From contig CAUJNA010001527.1 of NCBI GenBank assembly GCA_963377175.1, positions 1 through 64,000 of the forward strand: a stretch of 64,000 bases of DNA, in the 5' to 3' direction. Below are positions 17,385 through 25,642 of this stretch, in pieces. The notes under the pieces are model-generated. The model had not been told where the DNA came from. It searched no databases and saw nothing but the letters and a program-made list of their open reading frames with translations. Made by a program: the position numbers and the translations under genes. Each line of letters starts with the position of its first letter. Position 1 is the stretch's first letter. This DNA comes from Effrenium voratum. Its lineage: Eukaryota; Sar; Dinophyceae; Suessiales; Symbiodiniaceae.

Positions 17385-17575
17385 ATTGTATGAAAGCATT
17401 GCTATGATATGGGGATATCATAGTAGAACAGGCTCTTTCATCAGCTTTAATCATAAGCATTGAAGCTAATTAGTTTGAATTAGTTTAAGCCCAGCTTACG
17501 TGTGCAGTGAAGAGCCCCATTACCCCGAGGAGAAGAGAAGATGGCGAACCCCGAGTATTCTAGATAATAAGATTA
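17385..17575. ncRNA. Conserved structured intergenic region (RNA or cis element)
   Basis: About 190 bp between the divergent ATPase and 75-residue genes. It is conserved with 59376-59560 in B better than nearby coding DNA. Predicted pairs: an outer stem ATGAAAG (17390-17396) with CTTTCAT (17435-17441) enclosing CTATGATAT (17402-17410) with ATATCATAG (17415-17423); then GCTTTAAT (17444-17451) with ATTGAAGC (17459-17466). Differences in B keep pairing: a T-A becomes T-G in the inner stem, and a T-G becomes C-G in the second. It could be a small RNA, a divergent promoter, or a replication or packaging signal. Strand unknown. Confidence 0.6.
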
Positions 17576-17603
17576 ATTTTAATAATTTATCTTATTATTT
17601 AAT

Positions 17604-17831
17604 ATGGACGCTTCGGCAAGAAGCCTCGCGAAGCTTCGCGACAGGAGCTATTCAGATTATATTGATATAATTGATGAAGTTGAGAAAGTGGAGCAACTTG
17701 TGATAACTGATAATAAAACTAAAAAATGTTGTTATTATTCGTTAGAATTAATTAAGCTTATTTTTGAATATATCAAAAATAAAAATGTAAATATTAATAT
17801 AAATGGGAAGAAAGAAAAACAAAAAGAATAA
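17604..17831 (+). CDS. Small conserved protein, 75 residues
   Basis: It matches the 65-residue product at 59771-59968 in B along its length, including ITDNKTKKCCYYSLELIK and the end NVNININGKKEKQK. The A copy has an extra N-terminal segment DASARSLAKLRD between Met and RSYS, encoded by a GC-rich palindromic repeat; net gain is 33 bp. Its 3' end overlaps the next gene by 29 bp, as in B (32 bp), suggesting they share a transcript. Function unknown. Confidence 0.75.
   Translation: MDASARSLAKLRDRSYSDYIDIIDEVEKVEQLVITDNKTKKCCYYSLELIKLIFEYIKNKNVNININGKKEKQKE
17607..17643 (+). repeat. GC-rich 33 bp palindromic repeat, copy 3
   Basis: It contains the perfect 14 bp palindrome CGCGAAGCTTCGCG preceded by GACGCTTCGGCAAGA. 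Compared with the B orthologue it is an exact 33 bp net insertion right after the start codon, with the frame kept. Copy 5 at 58355 belongs to the same subtype. Confidence 0.75.
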
Positions 17832-18171
17832 GACAGAAATAACGGTTTCATCAACAGATGAAGACAGTGAAGAAGTTATTAATAAAACAGCAGTTATTGA
17901 GTTTGCTTGTCCAATGTGTCAAAAGATGTTAGAAATGAAAAACGAATTAGAAATACAAAAGAAGGGAAATTGTAAATGCTCGTGTGTCCCTGTCGGTTTT
18001 AAGATAAGTAAAACTGACAAAAAAATGAATATTGATAAAAGTAAAGACGGTGATATAAATTTAGAAACAGATGCACATAATATTGCTATACGCTTTGGGA
18101 GGAATGTCACCCCATCCGATAATGGTGAAAACGAAACACAGGAAACCATAAGAGAAATGATGAAACAATAA
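17803..18171 (+). CDS. Small zinc protein (CPMC / CKCSC)
   Basis: A 122-residue protein with CPMCQKML and, about 25 residues on, CKCSC, probably one zinc site. The N-terminus is very basic (GRKKNKKNK). The C-terminus has DKKMNIDKSKDG and GRNVTPSDNGENETQET, also in the B orthologue at 59937-60305. It overlaps the preceding gene. It could bind nucleic acid, but the function is unknown. Intact. Confidence 0.75.
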   Translation: MGRKKNKKNKTEITVSSTDEDSEEVINKTAVIEFACPMCQKMLEMKNELEIQKKGNCKCSCVPVGFKISKTDKKMNIDKSKDGDINLETDAHNIAIRFGRNVTPSDNGENETQETIREMMKQ

Positions 18172-18247
18172 TATATAAAGAGTAGATTTAACACCACGTT
18201 AAACGCATAAATAAATAAATAAATAAATAAATATATATAAATATATA

Positions 18248-18580
18248 TGTCAGATAGTGATAATGTGTCATTAAGTGAGTTGATAAAGAAGGTAAATATG
18301 TTGAATAAGAATATCAAGGCATTAACAGATTTAACAACAGCAATTGATGAAAAGTTTCAAGCCAACATAGCAGATAATGTTGATGAGAAGGACGCCTCGC
18401 CAGAAGATTGATAAGATTTTTCAAAAGAAAGGCTTAGGCAGACCAGCTGGGAGTTTTGATGATAAAAGAAAGAAATACTGTGAAATGATTAACGACAATA
18501 AAATCAAGATGCCAAGACAAGAAACCATTGAATATTACAAGCTGGTTAAGGATGCGAACGGCAAATATTCCTTAGATTAA
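18248..18580 (+). pseudogene. Broken small gene with GRPAG basic motif
   Basis: The orthologue at 60340-60678 in B is a 112-residue protein with an N-terminal coil and a C-terminal IDKIFEKKGIGRPSG block. Here the N-terminal frame starts at 18248 and runs into a stop near 18410, while the C-terminal block (IDKIFQKKGLGRPAG, ending at 18580) is in another frame. The break coincides with GACGCCTCGCCAGA at 18388-18403, a net 10 bp gain that looks like a remnant of the GC-rich repeat. Loss of this protein in A is the simplest reading. Confidence 0.7.
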
Positions 18581-18601
18581 TTTCTAAATAATTCTAATAA
18601 T

Positions 18602-19215
18602 ATGAATTTATTAGAGTTATTCAGTGGGTCAGGTAGTGTTGGAAAAATTGCAAGAGATTTAGGGTTCAATGTTATATCATTGGATTTGAAGAATGCTAAC
18701 ATCAATACTGATATTTTGAAATGGAATTACAAAGAGTTTGACAAAGGGCATTTCAATTTTATTTGGGCTTCTCCACCTTGCACGGAATATAGTATCGCTA
18801 AAACAACTGGCATCAGAAATATTGAATATGCTAACAGTATTGTTTAAAAACTCTGGAAATAATAGATTACTTTAAACCTGAATACTGGGTGATTGAAAAC
18901 CCTCAAACTGGATTGTTGAAGATGCAACCTTTTATGAGTGGTTTGAAGTACAATGATGTTGATTATTGCAAATACGGTTTTAATTACAGGAAAAGAACGA
19001 GACTATGGACGAATATTAAAGGTTGGACGCCGAGACCATTATGTAAAAAAGACTGTGGTAAAGTGATTAACAATAAACATATTGAAACAGCACAACGGGC
19101 ACCTAGTGGAAAGCGGGTAGAATGGGGTGATAATTATGTAAAGCATAAACAAGAAGACCTTTATAAAGTCCCTAGTGAATTAATTTGCGAAATCTTGGTT
19201 AGTTTGACAGAATAA
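18602..19215 (+). pseudogene. Cytosine DNA methyltransferase, frameshifted
   Basis: It matches the intact 193-residue enzyme at 60700-61281 in B. Motif I LELFSGSGSVG, the catalytic ASPPCTEYS, IENPQTG and YRKRTRLW are present. One T appears to be missing in the run near 18845, giving a stop after NSIV; the reading frame resumes by 18889 and continues to 19215. Cytosine-5 methylation of element or host DNA would be the role. The lesion may be real or a base-calling slip. Confidence 0.8.
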
Positions 19216-19746
19216 GGGAAACCTATTGGAAACCCCTCCTACGGAAATCCTACGCCCCTCCTACCAACCATCCTACAAAGAAGCCCTCCTATCCCAAGCC
19301 ACCCCGCAGCCAAGACCTAGAAGGGCAAGGTCTGGAAGTAAATGCTCAGAAAAAATACCTGCGCAGTGGGCGGATGCAGAGACTAACAAAACGGGGGGGG
19401 GGGGGGGCACGAGCCGACTCGAGCGAGGCGGACGAGCGCGATGCAAACAACAAGCCCAACCCCCAAGCCGACCATCCAGAAACCCCAAGAAGCACGGATT
19501 TTTCGGCACACACCGCACTGCACAAGCGGGATGGTTTCTTGCAAACCAATGTCAATGCAGGACAGCTACATCCCAAAATGAACACTTTACAAGTAAAATT
19601 ATGTGGCTTCTGACATGGGTATATGTGGCTTCTGACATGGGTATATGTGGCTTCTGACATGGGTATATGTGGCTTTTGACATGGGTATATGTGGCTTTTG
19701 ACATGGGTATATGTGGCTTTTGACATTGATTTCAAAGTGGCACACA
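19216..19746. other. GC-rich non-coding stretch with G-run and tandem repeat
   Basis: Composition shifts abruptly to GC-rich just after the methyltransferase. It holds a run of about 15 G near 19394-19408 and six copies of a 22 bp unit (GTGGCTTCTGACATGGGTAT) at 19603-19734. Open frames here are judged incidental. The tandem repeat lies directly past the stop of the leftward gene at 19747; B has a different repeat in the same place. Confidence 0.6.
19603..19734. repeat. Tandem repeat, 22 bp x 6
   Basis: Units begin at 19603, 19625, 19647, 19669, 19691 and 19713, with C/T variation in the later copies. It lies 13 bp beyond the 3' end of the SAP/ubiquitin-like gene. Confidence 0.85.
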
Positions 19747-21192
19747 CTACATCAGGGCGTCTTCACCCTTGTTCGGTTGAGGCTCACTGCCCTTCGTGCG
19801 AATGGCAAACTCAACCTCATTCACAAGGCTGGACATGCGGAAAACATCGCCATCATCGCAACACTCATCCACAATCGCCTGAGACATCAGCTCTTGAAGC
19901 CTGTCTTTGGATGACTGCAACTTGCATATAGCACACTCAATGTCCTTGACCTCCTTGGTGTAATTGACAACCTGAAGCAATTTCTGTGGATTGGGAGACT
20001 TACCGTGCTTCAGGAAGGATTTCAACTTGGTCAAGTCATCGCCGTCCATGTTCTGCAAGGCTGTCTTGAGATTGAGCGTTTCCTGAGAGTGAGTTCTCTT
20101 GGCAACCTCAAAGCACTTCTCAAAAAGCGTGGCATCACCATCGGTAGTGAGGCTGACCTTCTTCTTTTTCAAGATGTCCTTTTTCACTGTGTGCCCACCC
20201 CCTCCGCTCATATTGGGCAGAAGCTTCACAGTGAAATCGCCACTGCTTGAGGTTGGCATACTGCTGATGGTCTCATAGTAGGCAACCTCAGAAGCACCGT
20301 AGATGATGCGCATGTCATCCATCTTCACACCTGCCCTTTTCAAGAACTGCCTCAAATCCGCCCACTGTGTGTTGATGCGAAACCAAAACTCAAAGCGATT
20401 GATGACTTTGCCTGTGTCAAGGTCAGCGTAGAGCATCATGTCGCCCTTCATGAAAGCGCAGTTCAGCTTCTGCACAATGACCTTCTTTGACATGGTGTCT
20501 GGCTTGGCATCTGGCTTGGGCTCATCATCTGTTGCTTCTTCCTCTTCGGCTTCCTCATCATCTGTTGCTTCTTCCTCTTCGGCTTCCTCCTGTTCCACAT
20601 TCAGGAACTCATCTCGCTTCACCTGCCAAGCATCAATCATAGCTCTGATGAGCACTGACTTCGTTGGATTGCGTGGCACTTCCAAGTAGCCACACAACTC
20701 ATCCAAACTGCCATGTGTCTGGAAAAGTTCATGCCCAATCTCCTTCATCTGAGCAATGGTCAAGGGCTTCAACACACCTTCTGTCAATGGTGCCCACACA
20801 AGCCGGTTCAACTCGCTCTCATGAAGCACTTGACCACAACCCACCAAAAGCCAAGCCATCTCACCGTCATCCTTCTGGATAAAGGCAAGTTTTTTGGCAT
20901 CAGCTTCCCTCATCAACCGCTCCTCATTTGTCTCACGCACCGCACCATTCATCATACCATTCCAATTCTCATGGATGTAATCCACAATCTGGGGTTTGGT
21001 CTTGCCACTCACATTCTTCAAGCTGATGCCAAAGCGACCCCACATGAAGCGAAGCTCAGCATGGGTCATTGCCATCATCATGGATTTTTCCGGCACGCGT
21101 GGCATGTTCTCAATCTCTGACAGGCATAGTACATTGCCACCCCCAAGTTGGACTGGAAGCATGGTGTCATCCGCCCGCTTCACAAGAAACAT
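19747..21192 (-). CDS. SAP-like / ubiquitin-like cargo protein (element A)
   Basis: A 481-residue GC-rich gene inside the right TIR. Two SAP-like helical repeats are suggested at residues 42-77 (MTHAELRFMWGRFGISLKN) and 144-190 (LTIAQMKEIGHELFQTHG). An acidic repeat EEEEATDDE follows, then a probable ubiquitin-like fold (about 236-333) ending SGGGG, then a basic helical C-terminus. The B paralogue (62038-63621) has the same order and ends its ubiquitin-like part in LRGG. Codon use differs sharply from the AT-rich genes, suggesting capture from the host. SAP domains bind DNA and ubiquitin-like folds recruit proteins; the role here is unknown. Confidence 0.7.
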   Translation of the reverse strand: MFLVKRADDTMLPVQLGGGNVLCLSEIENMPRVPEKSMMMAMTHAELRFMWGRFGISLKNVSGKTKPQIVDYIHENWNGMMNGAVRETNEERLMREADAKKLAFIQKDDGEMAWLLVGCGQVLHESELNRLVWAPLTEGVLKPLTIAQMKEIGHELFQTHGSLDELCGYLEVPRNPTKSVLIRAMIDAWQVKRDEFLNVEQEEAEEEEATDDEEAEEEEATDDEPKPDAKPDTMSKKVIVQKLNCAFMKGDMMLYADLDTGKVINRFEFWFRINTQWADLRQFLKRAGVKMDDMRIIYGASEVAYYETISSMPTSSSGDFTVKLLPNMSGGGGHTVKKDILKKKKVSLTTDGDATLFEKCFEVAKRTHSQETLNLKTALQNMDGDDLTKLKSFLKHGKSPNPQKLLQVVNYTKEVKDIECAICKLQSSKDRLQELMSQAIVDECCDDGDVFRMSSLVNEVEFAIRTKGSEPQPNKGEDALM

Positions 21193-21528
21193 GGCGAAAC
21201 ACAGGATGTCTCAGGAAATCTTTGAGCACTCCGAATTGCTACAAATATGGGTTTAGCTCAAGTATGTCCAATGGCAACAACACACGACCGATTAGCACGG
21301 CAGGGCACGTAATGAAGATGCAGAAGAAGACCACGAAGCGCGGGCGTAGCGGTCGTTTGTTTCGTTTTGTTTAGAGGGGGTTGTAAAGCTCCGTTGTATG
21401 GTCTGTTGTTTGTTTCTTTGCGTGGTTTGTTGTTTGGTGTTTTTTTTTTCGGGACAGGGGGCCTTCAACCCATTTCATGTTATGGTTTTGGCATGGTTGA
21501 TTTAGGGTTTTGTTTATGCTAAAGTTTG
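21193..21528. other. Upstream region of the SAP/ubiquitin-like gene; no gene seen
   Basis: 336 bp between the gene start and the right TIR. It is GC-rich at first, then T/G-rich with a run of ten or more T near 21440-21450. It should contain the promoter, but I recognise no motif. Confidence 0.5.
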
Positions 21529-21873
21529 GTTGGTTGGTTGTTTTGGAATGTTCTGTGTTCTGTTCCTTGTTTGGTTTTTGGTTATGTTCTTTGTTGTTGG
21601 GGGTTTTTCATTGCAGTCGGCCTACAACCCACCTCAGTAAGGAAAAAATATGGTTGAAATGGTAGGTTGCTTTGGAATGTTGGTTGAAATGGTAGGTTGC
21701 TTTGGAATGTTGGTTGGAATGTTGGATTTGAATGGTTGAAATGGTAGGTAGCTTTGGAATGTTGGTTGGAATGTTGGATTTGAATGGTTGAAATGGTATG
21801 CTGTTTTTAAATGGACTGAAAAGTGTAGGGGGGGGTATAGATGTTGAAGTGGGTTGTAGGCCTCCTGCTTGCT
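21529..21873 (-). repeat. Right terminal inverted repeat of element A
   Basis: Reverse complement of 240-584 over 345 bp, ending CCTGCTTGCT. It is followed by the target duplication CTTAC at 21874-21878. Confidence 0.9.
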
Positions 21874-22260
21874 CTTACACGCCAAGCCGCTGAACCCCCA
21901 CTCTCCCCCAGCTCCTTGCTATATGTACTATATGTGCTATATACTCTGTACGCGCGAAATTTGTACTATATGTGCTATATAGGGCCATATAGCACATATA
22001 GCACATATAGCATGGACCCGGGGGAGAGTGGATGTTCAGTGGCTTGCCTTGTAAGAGCCATATAGCACATTTAGCACGTATAGCAAGGACCCGGGGAGAG
22101 TGGATGTTCAGTGGCTTGCCTTGTAAGAGCCATATAGCACATATAGCACGTATAGCAAGGAATCCGGGGAGAGTGGATGTTCAGTGGCTTGCCTTGTAAG
22201 AGCCATATAGCACATCTAGCACGTATAGCAAGGAAGCCGGGGAGAGTGGATGTTCGGCGG
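21874..22260. repeat. Host satellite, right flank, with orientation switch
   Basis: It starts with CTTACACGCCAAGCC, the second copy of the target duplication followed by the same unit as at 1-239. Near 21985 the unit flips: TGCTATATAGGGCCATATAGCA is a near-perfect palindrome, and the next four units run in reverse (CATATAGCACATATAGCA ... GTGGCTTGCC). Confidence 0.8.
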
Positions 22261-22299
22261 GTTGCCGCGCCCTAGCCTGCCTGCCGCGCCTGCCTGCGT

Positions 22300-22520
22300 A
22301 GACGCCAGCGCCGCATGTTTGCATGGTTTTTGCATGTTTGCATGACATGACATGGTTTTTTGCACGGTTTTGCATGGTTGTTGCATGGTTTTTGCACGAT
22401 TTTGCATGGTTTTTGCATGATTTTGACATGATTTTGACATGTTTTTGACATGGTTTTTGCATGATTTTGACATGACATGATTTTGCACGTTTTTTTTTCG
22501 CACGGTTTTTTGCATGTCAT
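22300..22520. repeat. Irregular TTTTGCATG repeat
   Basis: About 20 copies of GCATGGTTTT, TTTTGCATG and GACATGATTTT in mixed order. Open frames on the minus strand rich in Cys, His, Met and Lys reflect this repeat and are not taken as genes. Confidence 0.75.
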
Positions 22521-22611
22521 GTGGCTCAACCCCGTGCCCCCTCCCTGTTTTTTTTTTTCCTGTCAGGCCGTCCGTTAGGTTCATCCTGGAGCTGAACTTC
22601 TGCGAGGCAGG

Positions 22612-22880
22612 GCAGTGCCGAGCGGGCACTTAACTAGCAGTGCCGAGCGGGCACTTAACTAGATGTGCCGAGCGGGCACGTGCCGAGCAGGCACAGGCAG
22701 TGCCGAGCGGGCACGTGCCGAGCAGGCACAGTGCCGAGCGGGCACTAGGAACCCCGGTGCCGAGCTGGCACCGTGGAGGGGGTGCAGTGCCGAGCGGGCC
22801 CTAAATGTGCCGAGCAGGCACCGTGCCGAGCAGGCACTAGATGTGCCGAGCGGGCACGTGCCGAGCTGGCACCGTAGGGG
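22612..22880. repeat. GTGCCGAGCGGGCAC palindromic repeat array
   Basis: More than ten copies of a 15 bp imperfect palindrome, GTGCC-GAGC(G/A/T)-GGCAC, spaced irregularly. Each could fold as a 5 bp stem. Confidence 0.8.
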
Positions 22881-22884
22881 TTGA

Positions 22885-23130
22885 GCGGCTCGCCCAACGG
22901 CTTAGTACTGGCTCGCCCAACGGCCCCTTAGTACTGGCTCGCCCAACTGGCTCGCCCAACTGGCTCGCCCAACGGCTTAGTACTGGCTCGCCCAACTGAG
23001 TACTGGCTCGCCCAACTGAGTACTGGCTCGCCCAACTGGCTCGCCCAACTGGCTCGCCCAACCCCTTAGTACTGGCTCGCCCAACCTCTTAGTACGGGCT
23101 CGCCCAACCTCGTTTGATGGCTCGCCCAAC
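22885..23130. repeat. TGGCTCGCCCAAC repeat array
   Basis: About 14 copies of a 13 bp unit, some separated by GGCTTAGTAC or TGAGTAC. No gene is supported here. Confidence 0.8.
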
Positions 23131-23139
23131 GGCTCCACT

Positions 23140-23520
23140 AGCGCGCCGGCCGCGCCTGCCCGGCATAGCCCGCGCCAAGGTCGGGATTCTTCCCAGGAAA
23201 AATTTTTCGAAACTGTCGTCTAAGCCGACAGTTTCGGCGAACCTGCCCGGCATAGCCCAGCCTGCCCGGCATACCAGGAAAAAAAATCCAGTCCTCCTGT
23301 GGGGGGAGGACCTGCAGCTTTTTTTGCCAATGGCTGCGAGGCCCCAGCTGCCCGGCATAGCCCGGCCGCGCCTGCCCGGCATCGGAGCCCTGCCGAGCCC
23401 AAGGTGAATTCTTCCCAGGAAAAAAATGTCGAGGTTGTCGTCTAAGCCGACAACTGCGAAAAAAATTTCCAGTTGTCCTGTGGGGACAACTGTCTAAAGT
23501 TTCGGCGAACCTGCCCGAAA
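23140..23520. repeat. Two tandem units with paired hairpins
   Basis: CCTGCCCGGCATAG units are mixed with two larger repeats of about 230 bp. Each larger unit has CTTCCCAGGAAAAA, a hairpin with loop TCTAAGC (23208-23236; 23434-23454) and a hairpin with loop TGTGG (23291-23311; 23471-23491). Stems differ in sequence between the copies but remain paired. The stretch lies beyond the 3' end of the adenine methyltransferase gene. Confidence 0.65.
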
Positions 23521-23645
23521 AACCCATCACCGGGCCAGCGCCGGAGGTCCGTCAGCGAGGCTGTCCTCGCAGCATCGCTGACAGAGTGTTTTTTCACCAC
23601 TCACACGCTGCCGTCAATCCTGGCGTGGGCACAGGAATGCCATTG

Positions 23646-24446
23646 TCAATCCTGGGCTGGGTGCAGGATTGCTCCACCCAATCCTGCGCTGGGCACAGGA
23701 TTGCCCCGGTGCATCACGAGCAGCTCGGGCTTGGAACTGTTCTTCCCCGAGCGCAGGCTTGTGATGGAGTCGGCCCGGCTGTAGAGCTCCCGGGCCTCGG
23801 GCACGTCGTTGACGCTGACGACGAAGGGCAGGCCGCTCGCGAAGAGTGCGTCTCGCAGCTCCGTGTGAAAGACCAGGTCGTGGCCCCCTCGCGTACCATA
23901 GTAGTTCATGCTGCGGCCGGGGAAAATGTAAGGAGGATCTGCGTAGATGCACTGGTGCGCCGGGCAGGGCAGTGTCCGCAGGTAGGCCAGCGCGTCCTGG
24001 CGCCGCACGGTCACGTTGCAGGGTGGCTGCTGGAGACGCCGCACGCTGCTCAGTGCCAGCAACCGCTGCTGTGCGAAGGAGCCCCACTTCCCCGAGAAGC
24101 TGTTGCGCAGCAGGACGTACGCGCAGGCAGCCCGGCGCCCGGCGCGGCCTCTCAGCGCGCCCGGCAGGAGGTGCCCGAAGTAGAAGCGCCTGTCCACCCT
24201 GCGCCCCACCAGGCGCAGCAAGGAGCGCAGGAAGACCGGGTCTCGCCTCAAGTAGCAGCGGTGCAGGTTTGCGACGGGCTCGAAGGCGTCGACGCCGCGC
24301 ACCTCCAGGCCCGGGCGCCGGGCGGCGAGGTAGTACTCCAGCTTTCCAGAACCGAAGAAGGGAGAGTGAAGCACGGCGACGTCCCCCAGCAGCCGGTCCA
24401 GGTGAGGAGCTAACCACGCTTTGCTTCCAAAGTACTTCAGCTGCAT
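23646..24446 (-). CDS. D12-class DNA adenine-N6 methyltransferase
   Basis: A 266-residue Dam-like enzyme. The N-terminus LKYFGSKAWLAPHL and HSPFFGSGKLEYYL form the AdoMet site, and IYADPPYIFPGRSMNYYG carries the catalytic DPPY. A late SVNDVPEARELY segment fits the family end. The last residues (NPVPSAGLGGAILHPAQD) are encoded by CAATCCTG/CAGGATTG repeats and may be an extension. It is divergent from the ATPase gene. Role: methylation of adenine in element or host DNA. It seems intact. Confidence 0.85.
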   Translation of the reverse strand: MQLKYFGSKAWLAPHLDRLLGDVAVLHSPFFGSGKLEYYLAARRPGLEVRGVDAFEPVANLHRCYLRRDPVFLRSLLRLVGRRVDRRFYFGHLLPGALRGRAGRRAACAYVLLRNSFSGKWGSFAQQRLLALSSVRRLQQPPCNVTVRRQDALAYLRTLPCPAHQCIYADPPYIFPGRSMNYYGTRGGHDLVFHTELRDALFASGLPFVVSVNDVPEARELYSRADSITSLRSGKNSSKPELLVMHRGNPVPSAGLGGAILHPAQD

Positions 24447-24744
24447 ACCGGCCCTTTAGTTTATCCGGAAGCGTACTGCTGTGTAGCAGTGCGCTCCCAG
24501 AAAACACCGGCAGCGCGGTGCTACACAGCACTGCACTCCCTGAAAACTCTGGGAGCGCGTCGGTACACACAGACGCACTCCCGGACTCGCCGCCCGGATT
24601 GCCCGGAAAACTCCGTGAGCGCACTGCTGTATAGCAGGACGCTCACGGAAAACCCCGGCAGTGCGTCGGTACACACCGATGCACTGACAGACTCGCCGCC
24701 CGGCTTCCCGGCTTCGAATTTGACAAGTAACGCAAAGGAACGTC
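24447..24744. promoter_or_regulatory. Divergent intergenic region packed with hairpins
   Basis: Between the methyltransferase and ATPase starts. It holds at least five short palindromes, for example CTGCTGTGTAGCAG, GTGCTACACAGCAC and CTGCTGTATAGCAG, joined by variants of CGCTCCC and GAAAACTC. It probably contains both promoters; the hairpins could bind a regulator. Function is inferred from position. Confidence 0.5.
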
Positions 24745-25536
24745 ATGGGGAAGATCAAGGTAGTCCCCACACCAGAATACAGCAGCAAACAATCCTCTGA
24801 CCCCGTGGTGCCCCTGGTCCCGTGTACGGGCATCTTCCTCGGCCCCAGCAAGTCCGGCAAAACCGTGGCTCTGATCAGCCTGATTCTGGAGCAGTACAGG
24901 GGCGTGTTTGAGAGAATCTACATCTTCAGTCCTTCGATTGGGATCGACGATGGCTGGATCCCCGTCAAGAAGTATATCGAGGAGGACCTGGGGGTGAATA
25001 CCGAACGGGAGCAAGCGTACTGGGAGGATTGGGACGAGGCGGCGCTGCGGCGCATCATCCAGCAGCAGCGCAAGATCACGGAGACGTCCAAGAAGTTGGA
25101 GATGAAGAAACTGTACCAGGTGCTGATCATCCTGGACGATCTTGCGGACATGCCGCAATTGCATAAACCAAACGGCGCCCTGGACACTCTCTTCATCAGG
25201 GGCCGGCACCTCCAAATCAGCACCTGGGTCAGCTCGCGGAAGCTGAGACTAATCAGTGCGGCCGTGCGGGTCAACCAGCAATTCCTCTGCTGCTGGAGGC
25301 TGCGCAACCAGCACGAGCTGGACGCCGTGGTGGAGGAGCTCAGCGCCCTGCTGCCAAAGGAGCAGCTCTACCAGTTGTACGAGCAGGCGACGCGGGAACC
25401 TTACAGCTTCCTTTTCGTCTACTACCTGAAGCCGAGGAATGAAATGTTCTTCAAGCGCTTTGAAGAGCGTTTCGCATTGGAAAGAGAAGCCGATGGGAGC
25501 GGCGCTCAGCTTCCTGGGCCAGAAGCTGTTCGCTAG
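24745..25536 (+). CDS. A32-type genome-packaging ATPase (element C)
   Basis: A 263-residue homologue of the ATPases at 16570 and 58572. Walker A is GPSKSGKT (33-40), Walker B is VLIILDD (Asp131-Asp132), at the same residue numbers as in A. YIFSPSIGIDD and GRHLQISTWVSS are the shared linking motifs. It reads in the same direction as the capsid genes, unlike in A and B. The C-terminus after about residue 245 is extended and low in similarity. Intact. Confidence 0.92.
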   Translation: MGKIKVVPTPEYSSKQSSDPVVPLVPCTGIFLGPSKSGKTVALISLILEQYRGVFERIYIFSPSIGIDDGWIPVKKYIEEDLGVNTEREQAYWEDWDEAALRRIIQQQRKITETSKKLEMKKLYQVLIILDDLADMPQLHKPNGALDTLFIRGRHLQISTWVSSRKLRLISAAVRVNQQFLCCWRLRNQHELDAVVEELSALLPKEQLYQLYEQATREPYSFLFVYYLKPRNEMFFKRFEERFALEREADGSGAQLPGPEAVR

Positions 25537-25642
25537 CTCCACGCTGATCAGCGCACGGTGCGAGAATATCTCCTGCTGCACCTCCGTCGCAGCCGTCCAC
25601 CCGCCCATCATCCGTCGGACGGGCGGGTTCCTAAAGAAAAGG

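Larger units (their letters stand above)
240..21873. mobile_element. Element A: complete polinton-like virus (about 21.6 kb)
   Basis: The element is bounded by 345 bp terminal inverted repeats and a target duplication. Inside are a DDE integrase, DNA polymerase-helicase, penton, double-jelly-roll capsid protein, fibre, A32-type ATPase and methyltransferase, the hallmark set of polinton-like viruses. Base composition is strongly AT-rich from about 660 to 19215 and changes sharply to GC-rich from about 19220 to the right repeat, which carries one long gene. At least three genes have single-base or short indel breaks, so this copy may be inactive unless those are assembly errors. Confidence 0.9.

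Noticed and set aside
17385..17575. Hammerhead or twister ribozyme in the conserved region
   Set aside because: I looked for the CTGANGA...GAAA core of hammerhead and the twister core; neither is present.
21245..21260. TTTAGCTCAAG as another relict spliced leader
   Set aside because: One base differs from the leader, the preceding bases do not match, and it is on the wrong strand for the adjacent gene.
22181..22629. Cys/His/Met/Lys-rich frames on the minus strand
   Set aside because: Products of the TTTTGCATG repeat in several frames at once.
22612..23130. CRISPR-like array
   Set aside because: Units are 13-15 bp without unique spacers of constant size, and the host is eukaryotic.
23614..24634. 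Long frames on both strands overlapping the adenine methyltransferase
   Set aside because: GC-rich DNA gives long open shadows; only the 23646-24446 frame carries methyltransferase motifs.
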